From a virus, in IMG/VR virus record IMGVR_UViG_3300005782_000024, positions 1 through 26,299 of that record: a stretch of DNA of 26,299 bases. One strand, 5' to 3'. Under the pieces are notes generated by a model that was not told where the DNA came from, did not search any database, and saw nothing but the letters and a program-made list of their open reading frames with translations. This document shows positions 14,807 to 23,317 of this stretch, in pieces. The position numbers and the translations under genes are program-made. Each line of letters opens with the position of its first letter. Position 1 is the first letter of the stretch.

Positions 14807-16066
14807 ATGGCGATATCCAATAATACTATGTGGGAAGTTAGGGCGGCTGGAGTCGAGACCAATGGTGGCGGTTTCAAAGACCTCAATCCCGGAACGTCTG
14901 TTGATTACAGTCAGCAAGACGCTGCACAATTAGCTCTTACCGATTTGGTTTCGGACGGGGCCGGTACTGGGATCACCTCAGTGACTGGCGGGTTCACTGC
15001 CGCGATGGAAGGCAACTGCATATATATAGCAGGAACCGGATGGACTACCGGCTGGTATCAAATCACTGGCTACACAGATACAAACACTATTACTATAGAC
15101 CGCAGTGCTGCCGCCAACCAAACTGGTGGCACTGGTAATGTTGGCGGAGCCTGGCTGTTTGAAAGCTCCCTCAATGCTACCTTCTTTAACACCACAAATA
15201 AGAGTACCTATAATACGGTTTGGGTGAAGTCTGGCACCTATACTGGTGCAACTGTCCTTGGTTCGTCAAGCTGGTCACTTGCTCGAAGCTATTTCAAGCT
15301 TCAAGGATATGTCACTACAAGAGGAGATTTTCCAATCGGAACCGATAGGCCGTTGCTTGACTTTGGTGTCACTGACGCCGGTATAAGTTTTACAGGCACC
15401 TACGTCCATCTTCTAAATATGAGGATGGATAAGCAAAGGACATCTGGGTCCAGAACCATGTATATGGCCGGTACAAGCTCCGTCATGCGTAATTGTAAGA
15501 TAACGCGATCCGGCTACAACACCGCAGCCTGTATCATGGGCGGTACATACGCTCGTGTCTTTCAGTGTGAGTTTGTTTCGACTCTTGGTCAAGCATTTCA
15601 ATTTGGTCAAGAATATGGCTACATGTCATTTTGTTACATACATGACTCTGCCAGCGGTGTTTCATACTCAGGAGGAAACGCTCTCGGCTGTACTGTTGCA
15701 AATTCAATCATAGACACTTGCACTGGTGCAGGTATAGCACTGTATTACGGCGGTCAGGCATTCGGTAATACCATTTACAACTGTGCCACCGGCTTTTCTG
15801 TGTCTTCAACATTTTATACCGCCGCCGTGAATAATATATTCCACAGTTGTACTACAGCATTGGCCGCAAAAGAAGATACATACTCAGACAACAATTGTTT
15901 TTACAACAACGGCACTGATCGGTCAGGCGGTGTGGTAGCCGGAGAAAATGATATCTCGGCCAATCCTCTTTTAACCGATCCAGCTAACCAAGATTTCTCC
16001 TTAGCAACAAGCAGTCCATGCTTTGATACGGCTGCTAAATTAGGAGCGGCAGTAGGCTTGCCGTAA
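14807..16066 (+). CDS. Right-handed beta-helix protein, probable tailspike
   Basis: 419 residues; ATG 14807 chosen because AGGAGGAG lies at 14797-14804. After an N-terminal region with a GTG-rich strand segment (SDGAGTGITSVTGGFTAAMEG), residues about 200-360 have the regular hydrophobic/asparagine ladder of a parallel beta-helix (YVHLLNMRM, SSVMRNCKITRSGYNTAACIMGG, YARVFQCEFVST, YMSFCYIHDS, CTVANSIIDTCTGAGIAL, FGNTIYNCATGF, AAVNNIFHSC). The end, NPLLTDPANQDFSLATSSPC, is the classical closing of bacterial and phage beta-helix proteins. Such proteins bind or cut surface polysaccharide. No catalytic residues can be assigned. The typical final motif IGAYEY is missing here but appears at the start of the next gene. 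Confidence 0.8.
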   Translation: MAISNNTMWEVRAAGVETNGGGFKDLNPGTSVDYSQQDAAQLALTDLVSDGAGTGITSVTGGFTAAMEGNCIYIAGTGWTTGWYQITGYTDTNTITIDRSAAANQTGGTGNVGGAWLFESSLNATFFNTTNKSTYNTVWVKSGTYTGATVLGSSSWSLARSYFKLQGYVTTRGDFPIGTDRPLLDFGVTDAGISFTGTYVHLLNMRMDKQRTSGSRTMYMAGTSSVMRNCKITRSGYNTAACIMGGTYARVFQCEFVSTLGQAFQFGQEYGYMSFCYIHDSASGVSYSGGNALGCTVANSIIDTCTGAGIALYYGGQAFGNTIYNCATGFSVSSTFYTAAVNNIFHSCTTALAAKEDTYSDNNCFYNNGTDRSGGVVAGENDISANPLLTDPANQDFSLATSSPCFDTAAKLGAAVGLP

Positions 16067-16071
16067 TCTAT

Positions 16072-17988
16072 ATGGCTGATTATAAACAAAATATAGGAGC
16101 GTATCGGAACGATTATCCTGCTGGAGCCCACACAGGTAACATAGGGGCACATCAGAATGATCCACCGTCGTTTTCGGATGCGACTATACCCATTTCCGGT
16201 GCAGGCTCTTTCACGGTTGAAATTGTTATCAACTTCGATCTTGAAATTGATGTCTCAGGAGCCGGTGAGTTTACGGCTGAATTGGATGTCACCAACAATC
16301 TCAACCGGGGCCGCACCATAGAAACTTTCTTAATCTCGACTATTCCGGGATGGGATTCAGGAGCCAACCAAGGCTCGGCCCAACCGTGGAGTCGTTCTGT
16401 GCCACAGATCATCGCTGACCTGAGTAGTGGTGGCGGTGAACAAGGAGTAAGACAACCACCAGACGGCAAGGTGAAAGAAGGGGCTGGCATCATAGTGGGC
16501 CACGAGATTCCGTGGTTTGGTTTCGCCCATCTTCTGCCACGACTGGTCCAAGACATGGGCAACCTGGTTTCAGAACAGGTAATAGACTGCGAACTATATA
16601 ATGCAGATCGACACAATCAAATCACTGTGTCATCCATCACTAATAATCTTGGTACTGGTATAGAAGTCTCTGGAGTCCCAACACCTCCGTTCAACATTGA
16701 CTCACAAAACGGCCTTCTCTTCACGGTGACAGTGGAGCGTACTGGCGATCTGATTATTGATGGCACCTACACACTTACGTTATCAACTGGCGAAGAGTAC
16801 ACACTATACTTCATCGGCTCAAGAATTGTTTTGTTCCCGATTCGTCCAGAGAGTCCGCTCCGAGAGCATTTACTTTTCGATACAAAGATCATTGAAGCGG
16901 TGGATGGTTCTGAGCAGCGTATCGCAAATCGTCAATATCCTCGTGGTATGTTCGAGGCGACATATAAAGGCGGTCAGAAGAAAATAGAAATGCTTCTGTT
17001 TGATCGTCAAAGCAAAGTCGTAGCTTATCCGGCATGGCATGAGCCGTCGTATTTAGCTGGGTCTCACTCAGTAAGTGATTTAACTGTCACTGTCAACACA
17101 ACTAACTATGCGAACTTTTTTGTTGGCGGCTACGCGGTTGTGCTGCAAGATGAGAATCATTTTGACGCATTGAAGATTGCGTCGATGACTGCAACGACGC
17201 TTACGTTTGAGTCTGGCCTGAGCTATAACTATGCCGACAAGGTGCAAGTAATGCCGCTACTCACGGCGTACATCGAGGCTTCGTCGGCGTCTCTCAAATA
17301 TCCATACAATCAGCAATACTTCAATTTGCGAGTCCATGTGCATCCGGAACTCAACGATATCGCGGATGACTCGGCTTGGAGTGTTTATGACAGTAAACCA
17401 TTCATGGATGCTCCGAACATGATCGAAGGCGGTCAGCTCGCAGAGGCTCTACGAACCAAAGTCTTCGTCATCGACAACCTCACTGGGCATCGGACATCCG
17501 TAACAGCGTGGGATCACGGCAAACGATATAGTAAGAAGGGCTGGAAAACAAATAGTCGTCAGGAACTCTGGGAACTTCGTCAGCTTCTTCATTTCCTCAA
17601 AGGCCGGCAAGTGTCATTCTACATCCCAACATTTTGGAAAGACCTTGTTGTCACTGAGACAATGATGATCGGCACCTTTATTCTCAATATGGATAATATT
17701 GGCTACACGACCAACGCTGCTCAAAGATGGCCGAAACAATTTATTCGCATCATCTTCAAAGATGAGTCGATACTGGTCAGGGAAATTCAGAGCAGTGCTG
17801 AGGTCAGTGAGACCCAAGAACAGCTTACATTGGACGTTTCGTGGGGTGCCACCTATCAGCCCGAAGATATCGAGCGGATAGAATTTTTAGAAAAAGTCAG
17901 AATAGATGTTGACGACATCGTCATAATACATTATAATGCACTTGGACAATCAGAATGTATAGTGCCGATTAAGGAGGTCAATAAGTAA
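16072..17988 (+). CDS. Distal tail / baseplate protein
   Basis: 638 residues. Residues 1-30 hold two short related motifs, NIGAYRNDYP and NIGAHQNDPP, like the closing motif of beta-helix proteins. Residues about 80-250 (TIETFLISTIPGWDSGANQ, GHEIPWFGFAHLLPRLVQDMG) and the C-terminal half with the helix SRQELWELRQLLHFLKGRQ followed by VSFYIPTFWKDL match the pattern of the tail-tip protein that precedes the hub in gene-transfer-agent-like and BR0599-like tails. It likely forms the ring between tube and hub. Two strand segments (ASMTATTLTF, YADKVQVMPLL) read as a small inserted barrel. The start has a poor ribosome binding site, 5 nt after the previous stop. Confidence 0.58.
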   Translation: MADYKQNIGAYRNDYPAGAHTGNIGAHQNDPPSFSDATIPISGAGSFTVEIVINFDLEIDVSGAGEFTAELDVTNNLNRGRTIETFLISTIPGWDSGANQGSAQPWSRSVPQIIADLSSGGGEQGVRQPPDGKVKEGAGIIVGHEIPWFGFAHLLPRLVQDMGNLVSEQVIDCELYNADRHNQITVSSITNNLGTGIEVSGVPTPPFNIDSQNGLLFTVTVERTGDLIIDGTYTLTLSTGEEYTLYFIGSRIVLFPIRPESPLREHLLFDTKIIEAVDGSEQRIANRQYPRGMFEATYKGGQKKIEMLLFDRQSKVVAYPAWHEPSYLAGSHSVSDLTVTVNTTNYANFFVGGYAVVLQDENHFDALKIASMTATTLTFESGLSYNYADKVQVMPLLTAYIEASSASLKYPYNQQYFNLRVHVHPELNDIADDSAWSVYDSKPFMDAPNMIEGGQLAEALRTKVFVIDNLTGHRTSVTAWDHGKRYSKKGWKTNSRQELWELRQLLHFLKGRQVSFYIPTFWKDLVVTETMMIGTFILNMDNIGYTTNAAQRWPKQFIRIIFKDESILVREIQSSAEVSETQEQLTLDVSWGATYQPEDIERIEFLEKVRIDVDDIVIIHYNALGQSECIVPIKEVNK

Positions 17989-18785
17989 TGACATTTGAAG
18001 CCTATGAAACCTCAGTCGAGGCTGGCAGTACAATTGAGATATACACTCTGTCGATGGGATCAACTATCTATCGAATGCACGATTCACCTGAACCCGTTCT
18101 CAATATCGGTGGTGATGATTACGAACGTACCCAAATCTCCAGGGGCTCCGTGGCGACCGGCCAGGAGTACCTGGAGATTACTTTACCTGGATCACACGCA
18201 TTCACTCTAAAGTTTGCGACGATTGCTCCCGGCCAAACCGCATCATTAACGATCCGAGCTTTTCAGCGGGCCGATCCATCGGACATTCGAGTAGTCTACA
18301 AAGGCGTGGTTCGGTCAGTGGCGTTTACGCAGAATGCCTCGAAGTCAGCCCTATCTCTGATACCGATCAATGACGCGTTTGATAAAGAGATACCAGAGCG
18401 GACATTCCAAGCAGCATGTAATAACGTGCTATTCGACCCGGACTGCAAAATCTCTGCGGGATCATACTCACACATAGGTGCGATCACTGCTATCGTAGAT
18501 AACATAGTGACAGTCGGTGGCTTACTTGCTGCCAAAGGCACGGCCTGGTCCACTGGTGGATATGTCGCTTATGGTGTATTGGATTATAGACTCGTCCTCG
18601 AACAGTCTGGAGATGATCTGACTCTGGTGCTGCCGTTCCATGATGACGTGCTGTCTAAGGATGTCACGGTATATGCGGGCTGCGATCATACCATAGCCAC
18701 CTGCTTATCAAAATTTAGTAATGACACTAACTTCGGCGGCTGTCCGTTTGTGCCGACGAAAAATATCTTTATTACAGGGCTCTAA
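17988..18785 (+). CDS. Tail hub protein, BR0599/DUF2163 type, probable Fe-S protein
   Basis: 265 residues with the best ribosome binding site of the window, AAGGAGGT at 17971-17978, and TAATG overlap. The family is recognised from YKGVVRSVAFTQN, FQAACNNVLFDPDCKI and YAGCDHTIATCLSKFSN followed by FGGCPF. Cysteines 144, 153, 232 and 239 are at the four positions conserved in this group; C252 is extra. In lambda gpL and the gene transfer agent hub these cysteines hold an iron-sulphur cluster. The protein links the distal tail ring to the large tip protein that follows. The domain order is an N-terminal beta part (residues 1-125) and a cysteine-bearing C-terminal part. Confidence 0.85.
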   Translation: MTFEAYETSVEAGSTIEIYTLSMGSTIYRMHDSPEPVLNIGGDDYERTQISRGSVATGQEYLEITLPGSHAFTLKFATIAPGQTASLTIRAFQRADPSDIRVVYKGVVRSVAFTQNASKSALSLIPINDAFDKEIPERTFQAACNNVLFDPDCKISAGSYSHIGAITAIVDNIVTVGGLLAAKGTAWSTGGYVAYGVLDYRLVLEQSGDDLTLVLPFHDDVLSKDVTVYAGCDHTIATCLSKFSNDTNFGGCPFVPTKNIFITGL

Positions 18786-18786
18786 T

Positions 18787-21528
18787 ATGTTTTGGATTAC
18801 ACTACTTCTATGGGGTGCGACATTCGCACTTTCTCAATTATTGACGCCAAGGCCAGAGATAGAAGACGCCCGGCCGGCGAATCTGAATGACTTCAATTTC
18901 CCGACCGCGACTGAGGGTCGGATCATCCCACTGCATTGGGGCACTGATCTGGTGAAAGGCCCTAATGTAATTTGGTATGGTGACTTGAGAAACTATCCCA
19001 TCACCGAACGAGTTCGGACCAGCTTATTCAACACTAAGCGAGTGACAGTGGGTCACAAATACCACGTCGGTTTCCAGATGGGTATTTGCCACGGCCCCGC
19101 GACCCTCAAGGCGATTTATGTCGGTGACGAACCAGTGTGGACTGGCACGCAATCAACTGATGGCTCAATCGCTATCGACATAAAGGGCTTGAAAGGCACC
19201 TTCTCATTCTTCACTGGCTCCAAGACACAATCGAAGAGTAGTTACCTCCAGCAGCATCAGAGCCCGTGCCCCGCGTATCGCGGTCTATGTTACGGCGTCT
19301 GGGAAGGCGGACTCGTTGGCGAGTCAACCTCAATCAAAGCGTGGAGCTTCGAGATCGAACGCATCCCTACTGGGCTTGGTGGTGGAAAAGAAAGAGTCAA
19401 CACTGCCGACTGTAATCCAATGCACTTGGTTTATGAAATACTCACTGACACGAGTTGGGGATATGGTTATCCGTCCAGTGACATTGATATCGCCGATCTT
19501 CAAACTCAGGCTGCGACACTGTGGACTGAGGGCAATGGGATGTCACTCATTCTGGCAAATCAGCGAAATGCCACGGGCATAATTCAAGAGGTTGAGAAGC
19601 AGATCGACGGCCATTTCCGAATTGATTCGGAAACAGGGCAGTGGAAGTGTGTCCTCATCCGAGGCGGTTATTCAACAAGCGGCCTCAAGACCGCCAACGT
19701 ATCGAATGCTGAGGTAGTCGAATATTCCCGAAGTAGTTGGGAAGGCACAGTTAATGTGGTTCGGCTCCAATATAAACGGCGAGACAATGATTATGCCGAT
19801 GGCTATGCTCAGGCCCAGGACGCGGCCAACATGAAGGTTCAGGGACGAAAGGTGCCTGCGATCAGGAGCTTTGTCGCGGTACGTGATGATACTCTGGCGA
19901 ACAAACTTGCGTGGCGAGAAATTCGTGCCCTCAGCTATCCGTTTGCTAAACTTCGTATGAAGACCAACCGAGAATTTTGGAATTCGTATGTCGGTGAGGT
20001 CATCCTATTCACGTGGGTATTTGACGACTTCTCAGTCACTGAGCTACCTTTCAGGGTTACTCGGATCGAGGCCGGTAATCACGAGAACCCGGAGATGTTG
20101 ATCGACGCGGTGCAAGATGTTTTCTCATGGCGGGCCGCGTCATTCGCGGATCAGGATTCAACGAAGTGGGTCGCTCCTGATAGAAATTTGATTCCATTCC
20201 CATCAGCGGATCAGCTCGCATTCGAGGCCCCATACGCTATTGGCCGCAGAGACGAGTCCTACACAGAGGGTCGGATATGGTGCATGGGAGAATCGCAAGG
20301 CCGCGACGAGGCGGGCTTTGAGCTTCTTCAACGAAACGCTTCTGGCTCTCCGACAGGAGACTTCTACAATGCTGGCACAGTAAGTGGATTCACACATGTT
20401 GGAACTCTTGATGGTGCTATTGCTCAGGATGATGTCACCATTGATGTTTTCACCGATATGAATATCACTGAGATAATTACAGCCACAAGCAGTGACGTAG
20501 GTGAGTATTTGACAAACATGTTTATGATCGGTGATGAGATGATCGCGTGCACTGATGTTACTGCGATCACTGGCGGATTACGCTTGACCGGATGTCTTCG
20601 TGGTTTCTGCGATACTGCACAGGCCAGTCATGCCGACACGGATAAGGTGTGGTTCTTACACAATGGCGGCGAGCTGACTGTCACTGCATTTAATCCAGAC
20701 TACAATGTTGATTTGAAATTCCTACCATACGACGCGGTAGGTAATAAGGTATCAAGCGGCGACGCAGGGCTGACCGTGATTCAGCTCGATCTGAATTATC
20801 GAGATCGTCGGCCCTATTGTCCGACATTCATCGACTGGAATTCAAGTCAGTATCCCGCGACGGTAGATATCATCTCAGATGTCGTTGTGGAATACAATCG
20901 TCGTGACTATCGAATCCTCAATGAGTATTCGCAGCATCACATCGACGCGAGTACACTCGTCGGCGACTTCCCGGCGAACAACGATACCAGATACAGGTTG
21001 AAGCTCTACGACGGTGCCGCACTGGTCTACACGGCCCCGTGGAACGCTTCCGGTGCTGCATCCTATACTATGAGCTTTGAGAAGATTATCCGCTACCTGG
21101 ACGGCCTACCAGCCACGTTAAAGATGTCGGTTGATGCCAGGCACACATTCAGTGCTGTGGATTATGAATCTATCCAGGAAGTGCTGCATGAAGCAACGGT
21201 TCAATCATCAGATTATGATGACGATGTCTGGCTCGGCGTCTGCACGCCTTCGACAGTGAGTCCGAACATCTGGGTAGCACCACAAACAGGCACCTACGTG
21301 TTCACTATAGGCACCAGCATCGTTGGCGATGTCGAGGCTCGGATCAACGGCGGGTCTTGGCAGCAGGTCATTGTTTCAGGCAACACCGCAGGTAATTTAT
21401 TAAGTGTTACTGCCGCCGACGACATAGAGGTTCGCCATCTGGATTCGACTTCGTCGGACGAAGTGCTCTTGACGATAGCGGCTCCATCAGGCACAGAAAA
21501 TGGGCTCGGTATTTTAATTTTCGCTTGA
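18787..21528 (+). CDS. Tail tip / host-specificity protein
   Basis: 913 residues from ATG 18787, directly after the hub stop; an upstream in-frame ATG (18721) lies wholly in the hub gene and is rejected. It begins with a hydrophobic helix (FWITLLLWGATFALSQLL) followed by TPRPEIEDARPANLNDFNFP, EGRIIPLHWGT and GPNVIWYGDL, the usual opening of the large phage tail tip proteins of the gpJ/GTA-megatron type. The middle (NPMHLVYEILTDTSWGYGYP, IIQEVEKQIDGHFRID, VVRLQYKRRDNDYADG) is the conserved tail-protein domain, and the last third is made of beta domains, one with GCLRGFCDTAQASHADTD. It forms the tip that touches the host. No peptidase gene lies between hub and tip. The stop codon is inside the next promoter. 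Confidence 0.87.
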   Translation: MFWITLLLWGATFALSQLLTPRPEIEDARPANLNDFNFPTATEGRIIPLHWGTDLVKGPNVIWYGDLRNYPITERVRTSLFNTKRVTVGHKYHVGFQMGICHGPATLKAIYVGDEPVWTGTQSTDGSIAIDIKGLKGTFSFFTGSKTQSKSSYLQQHQSPCPAYRGLCYGVWEGGLVGESTSIKAWSFEIERIPTGLGGGKERVNTADCNPMHLVYEILTDTSWGYGYPSSDIDIADLQTQAATLWTEGNGMSLILANQRNATGIIQEVEKQIDGHFRIDSETGQWKCVLIRGGYSTSGLKTANVSNAEVVEYSRSSWEGTVNVVRLQYKRRDNDYADGYAQAQDAANMKVQGRKVPAIRSFVAVRDDTLANKLAWREIRALSYPFAKLRMKTNREFWNSYVGEVILFTWVFDDFSVTELPFRVTRIEAGNHENPEMLIDAVQDVFSWRAASFADQDSTKWVAPDRNLIPFPSADQLAFEAPYAIGRRDESYTEGRIWCMGESQGRDEAGFELLQRNASGSPTGDFYNAGTVSGFTHVGTLDGAIAQDDVTIDVFTDMNITEIITATSSDVGEYLTNMFMIGDEMIACTDVTAITGGLRLTGCLRGFCDTAQASHADTDKVWFLHNGGELTVTAFNPDYNVDLKFLPYDAVGNKVSSGDAGLTVIQLDLNYRDRRPYCPTFIDWNSSQYPATVDIISDVVVEYNRRDYRILNEYSQHHIDASTLVGDFPANNDTRYRLKLYDGAALVYTAPWNASGAASYTMSFEKIIRYLDGLPATLKMSVDARHTFSAVDYESIQEVLHEATVQSSDYDDDVWLGVCTPSTVSPNIWVAPQTGTYVFTIGTSIVGDVEARINGGSWQQVIVSGNTAGNLLSVTAADDIEVRHLDSTSSDEVLLTIAAPSGTENGLGILIFA

Positions 21529-21553
21529 CAAGTGAGTTGAGAAGTGATACAAT
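21525..21553 (+). promoter_or_regulatory. Strong sigma70-like promoter of the right-hand operon
   Basis: Perfect -35 TTGACA (21525-21530), 17-nt spacer, -10 TACAAT (21548-21553) preceded by TGA (extended -10). Transcription would start near 21560, about 29 nt before the ATG at 21589. It begins a unit of non-tail genes. Confidence 0.88.
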
Positions 21554-21588
21554 AAAAGTACATTAAATTGAGGCTTATTGAAGGTAAT

Positions 21589-21840
21589 ATGAGTATGACT
21601 GAACATGAGATGGAGCAAGTAATTGATAGGACAGTGAAGTCCACTCTGACTAAGGTAGGTTTTGATTTATCGGACCCAATCAGTATTCAAGAAGACATGC
21701 ACTTTCTAAGATCAGCAAGGCACCTCACGGGAGCTGCCGGAACAAAAGCAGTGATGGTATTGATCGGCATAGCAACACTCGCCGTAGCCGGAGGAGTTTT
21801 TCTCGCCATTGGAAAGGCCATAAAGCAAGCTGTTACATAA
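21589..21840 (+). CDS. Small single-helix membrane protein, holin candidate
   Basis: 83 residues from ATG 21589, with AAGGT at 21581-21585; an in-frame TTG at 21568 is less likely. The N-terminal half is soluble and charged (EHEMEQVIDRTVKSTLTKVG), with SDPISIQEDMHFLRSARHL, and the C-terminal half has one membrane helix (KAVMVLIGIATLAVAGGVFLA) followed by a short basic tail. The pattern of a DPI-x-MQ-D-like motif followed by one helix is common in phage genomes, often listed as a domain of unknown function. Its placement right after the tip gene makes a holin or lysis accessory role possible, but no endolysin is in the window. It is the first gene after the strong promoter. Confidence 0.72.
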   Translation: MSMTEHEMEQVIDRTVKSTLTKVGFDLSDPISIQEDMHFLRSARHLTGAAGTKAVMVLIGIATLAVAGGVFLAIGKAIKQAVT

Positions 21841-21873
21841 TACGAGGCAGCAGAGGAGAGAATGCCAATAGTA

Positions 21874-21901
21874 TTGAAAACACGTTCAGTGTTGTTATAG
21901 T
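21874..21901 (+). promoter_or_regulatory. Second promoter, before the diphosphohydrolase gene
   Basis: TTGAAA (21874-21879), 16-nt spacer, TATAGT (21896-21901) preceded by TGT as extended -10. It lies in the 88-nt gap between the membrane protein and the 21929 gene. It is weaker than the promoter at 21525. Confidence 0.55.
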
Positions 21902-21928
21902 GAAGAATGTCTATCTATAGGAGATTCA

Positions 21929-22693
21929 ATGCAGAAACAGAACAAGAACAAGAAATCCAAGGCTGTAGTGAAGCCGACAAATCCAAAGTGTGCAATCGGA
22001 ATTAAGAAAGTTTCGATGAGCTGTTTATCCTCGCAGGCGATTGTATTGGTGGCTCAGGCTATGGTGGTTGAGAAAGTGTTGCTCCAAGAAATAAATGTCT
22101 ATGTATGTGAGCAAATCAACGCGGCCTTAACTCACCTCATGTCCTTCTGGGAAGGGCTTGATGATGAGTGGAAGATTCCACATCTGGCACGAGCAATGGC
22201 GAGGGTCATGGTCGTTCGTGCAGCCGAACTTGACGGTACACTTGACGATGATCGCGTATTTGACGAAGATGAGCCGGGTGTGCACATCACCGGCCTCAAT
22301 ACGAAAGCTGCCGGGATCATCGAGAAGATTCCTGTCTGCGTCGATCCATTCACACAGAAACCTGCGGGCTCCTTGGGCTTCAAGGTCTCGGCCCCAATAA
22401 AGACCGACTCACCGCTCCATGTTCTTCCCTGGCGAGTCGTTCTTGAAACGGCTCTGGGAATGATGGAGGGCGGACGAAAGTACGGCCGACATAACTATCG
22501 AGCCATTGGCGTCAGAGCCAGCGTCTATTATGATGCGACGATGCGTCACCTCGCGGACTATCTTGAGGGAAAAGATGTGGATCACGAAAGCGGCCTTTCT
22601 CATTTATCGAAGGCTTTGTCCAGTTCTCAGGTACTGCTCGACAGCATGATCATGGGTAACTGGGTTGATGATAGACCCTTAAGAATTAAGTAG
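21929..22693 (+). CDS. dATP/dGTP diphosphohydrolase-like enzyme with extra N-terminal domain
   Basis: 254 residues. The C-terminal about 95 residues carry the pattern of the phage dATP/dGTP diphosphohydrolase family (formerly DUF5664, a MazG-like helical fold): LHVLPWRVV (163-171), GGRKYGRHNY (181-190), MRHLADYLEGKD (205-216), DHESGLSHLSKA (218-229) and the final DDRP (247-250). The acidic residues E220 and D216-D218 fit metal binding. Such enzymes cut dNTP to dNMP and shape nucleotide pools during replication. Residues 1-160 are not part of that domain: a basic lysine-rich start, helices through VAQAMVVEKVLLQEINVYV and ARAMARVMVVRAAELDG, and an acidic loop; I do not recognise them. It is followed by a dNMP phosphatase gene, so the two could act in sequence. 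Confidence 0.75.
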   Translation: MQKQNKNKKSKAVVKPTNPKCAIGIKKVSMSCLSSQAIVLVAQAMVVEKVLLQEINVYVCEQINAALTHLMSFWEGLDDEWKIPHLARAMARVMVVRAAELDGTLDDDRVFDEDEPGVHITGLNTKAAGIIEKIPVCVDPFTQKPAGSLGFKVSAPIKTDSPLHVLPWRVVLETALGMMEGGRKYGRHNYRAIGVRASVYYDATMRHLADYLEGKDVDHESGLSHLSKALSSSQVLLDSMIMGNWVDDRPLRIK

Positions 22694-22702
22694 GAGAAAC
22701 AC

Positions 22703-23317
22703 ATGAGACAACACATGGTATATCTTGATTGTGATGGAGTCTTTACCGACTTCACCACTGGAATTTGTGCCACATTGGGGATTGAGTTCCCCGGCTTTGA
22801 CAAGTGGCCTTGGAGCCAAGATTGGAATTGGTTTCAGGAAGCAGGCTTCACATGGGAGCAAGCCCATGCGGTATGTGACACGCCCTTCTGGGCAAATCTA
22901 CAGTGGATGCCTGACGGCAAAGACATCCTCCGCGAAGTCTGGGCTCGGTTTCTCCCAATAGAAATCACAATGTTGACTACGCCAATGGATCACAACGGCT
23001 CATTCACAGGCAAGGCCCAGTGGATAGCGGAGAACATTCCTGAGCTGTGGAGACGGTTCATCCCTACGTATCTACCAAAGGAAGAATTTACGAGCTGTGG
23101 TTTTAACAGCTTGCTTGTCGATGACGCTGACAGTAATATCGAGAAGTTCATCCAGGCAGGCGGAGCTGGTATTTTGGTTCCGCGTCCCTACAATAAAAAT
23201 TCAGAAATCTTTTACGCCGGCGAAGCGGTCAACTATATTGCTGACCGTTTAGATAAGTGGATGGAGCTGGCTAAACATCCTGCAAGGAATAGGAGAACAA
23301 ACGCATGTCAAAAATAA
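22703..23317 (+). CDS. HAD-family 5'(3')-deoxyribonucleotidase-like phosphatase
   Basis: 204 residues with AGGAG before the ATG. HAD motif I is YLDCDGVFTDF with nucleophile D9 and acid D11; motif II is MLTTP (90-94), K104 is the likely motif III lysine, and LLVDDADSNIEKF gives motif IV acids D140 and D141. The closest group is the 5'(3')-deoxyribonucleotidase (NT5C-like) family, which turns dNMP into deoxynucleoside plus phosphate. The pattern WPWSQDWNWF between motifs is the cap region that holds the base. T5 makes a functionally similar enzyme, Dmp, that empties the dNMP pool made from degraded host DNA. It overlaps the next gene by 13 nt. Polynucleotide phosphatase activity is an alternative. 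Confidence 0.78.
   Translation: MRQHMVYLDCDGVFTDFTTGICATLGIEFPGFDKWPWSQDWNWFQEAGFTWEQAHAVCDTPFWANLQWMPDGKDILREVWARFLPIEITMLTTPMDHNGSFTGKAQWIAENIPELWRRFIPTYLPKEEFTSCGFNSLLVDDADSNIEKFIQAGGAGILVPRPYNKNSEIFYAGEAVNYIADRLDKWMELAKHPARNRRTNACQK

Noticed and set aside
16030-16075. Programmed frameshift joining beta-helix and distal tail genes
   Set aside because: The frames are offset, but no slippery heptamer is visible near the TAA stop at 16064.
18721-18786. Upstream start for the tip protein
   Set aside because: Lies in the hub gene; residues before MFWITLL are not hydrophobic-helix-like and the true family opening begins at 18787.
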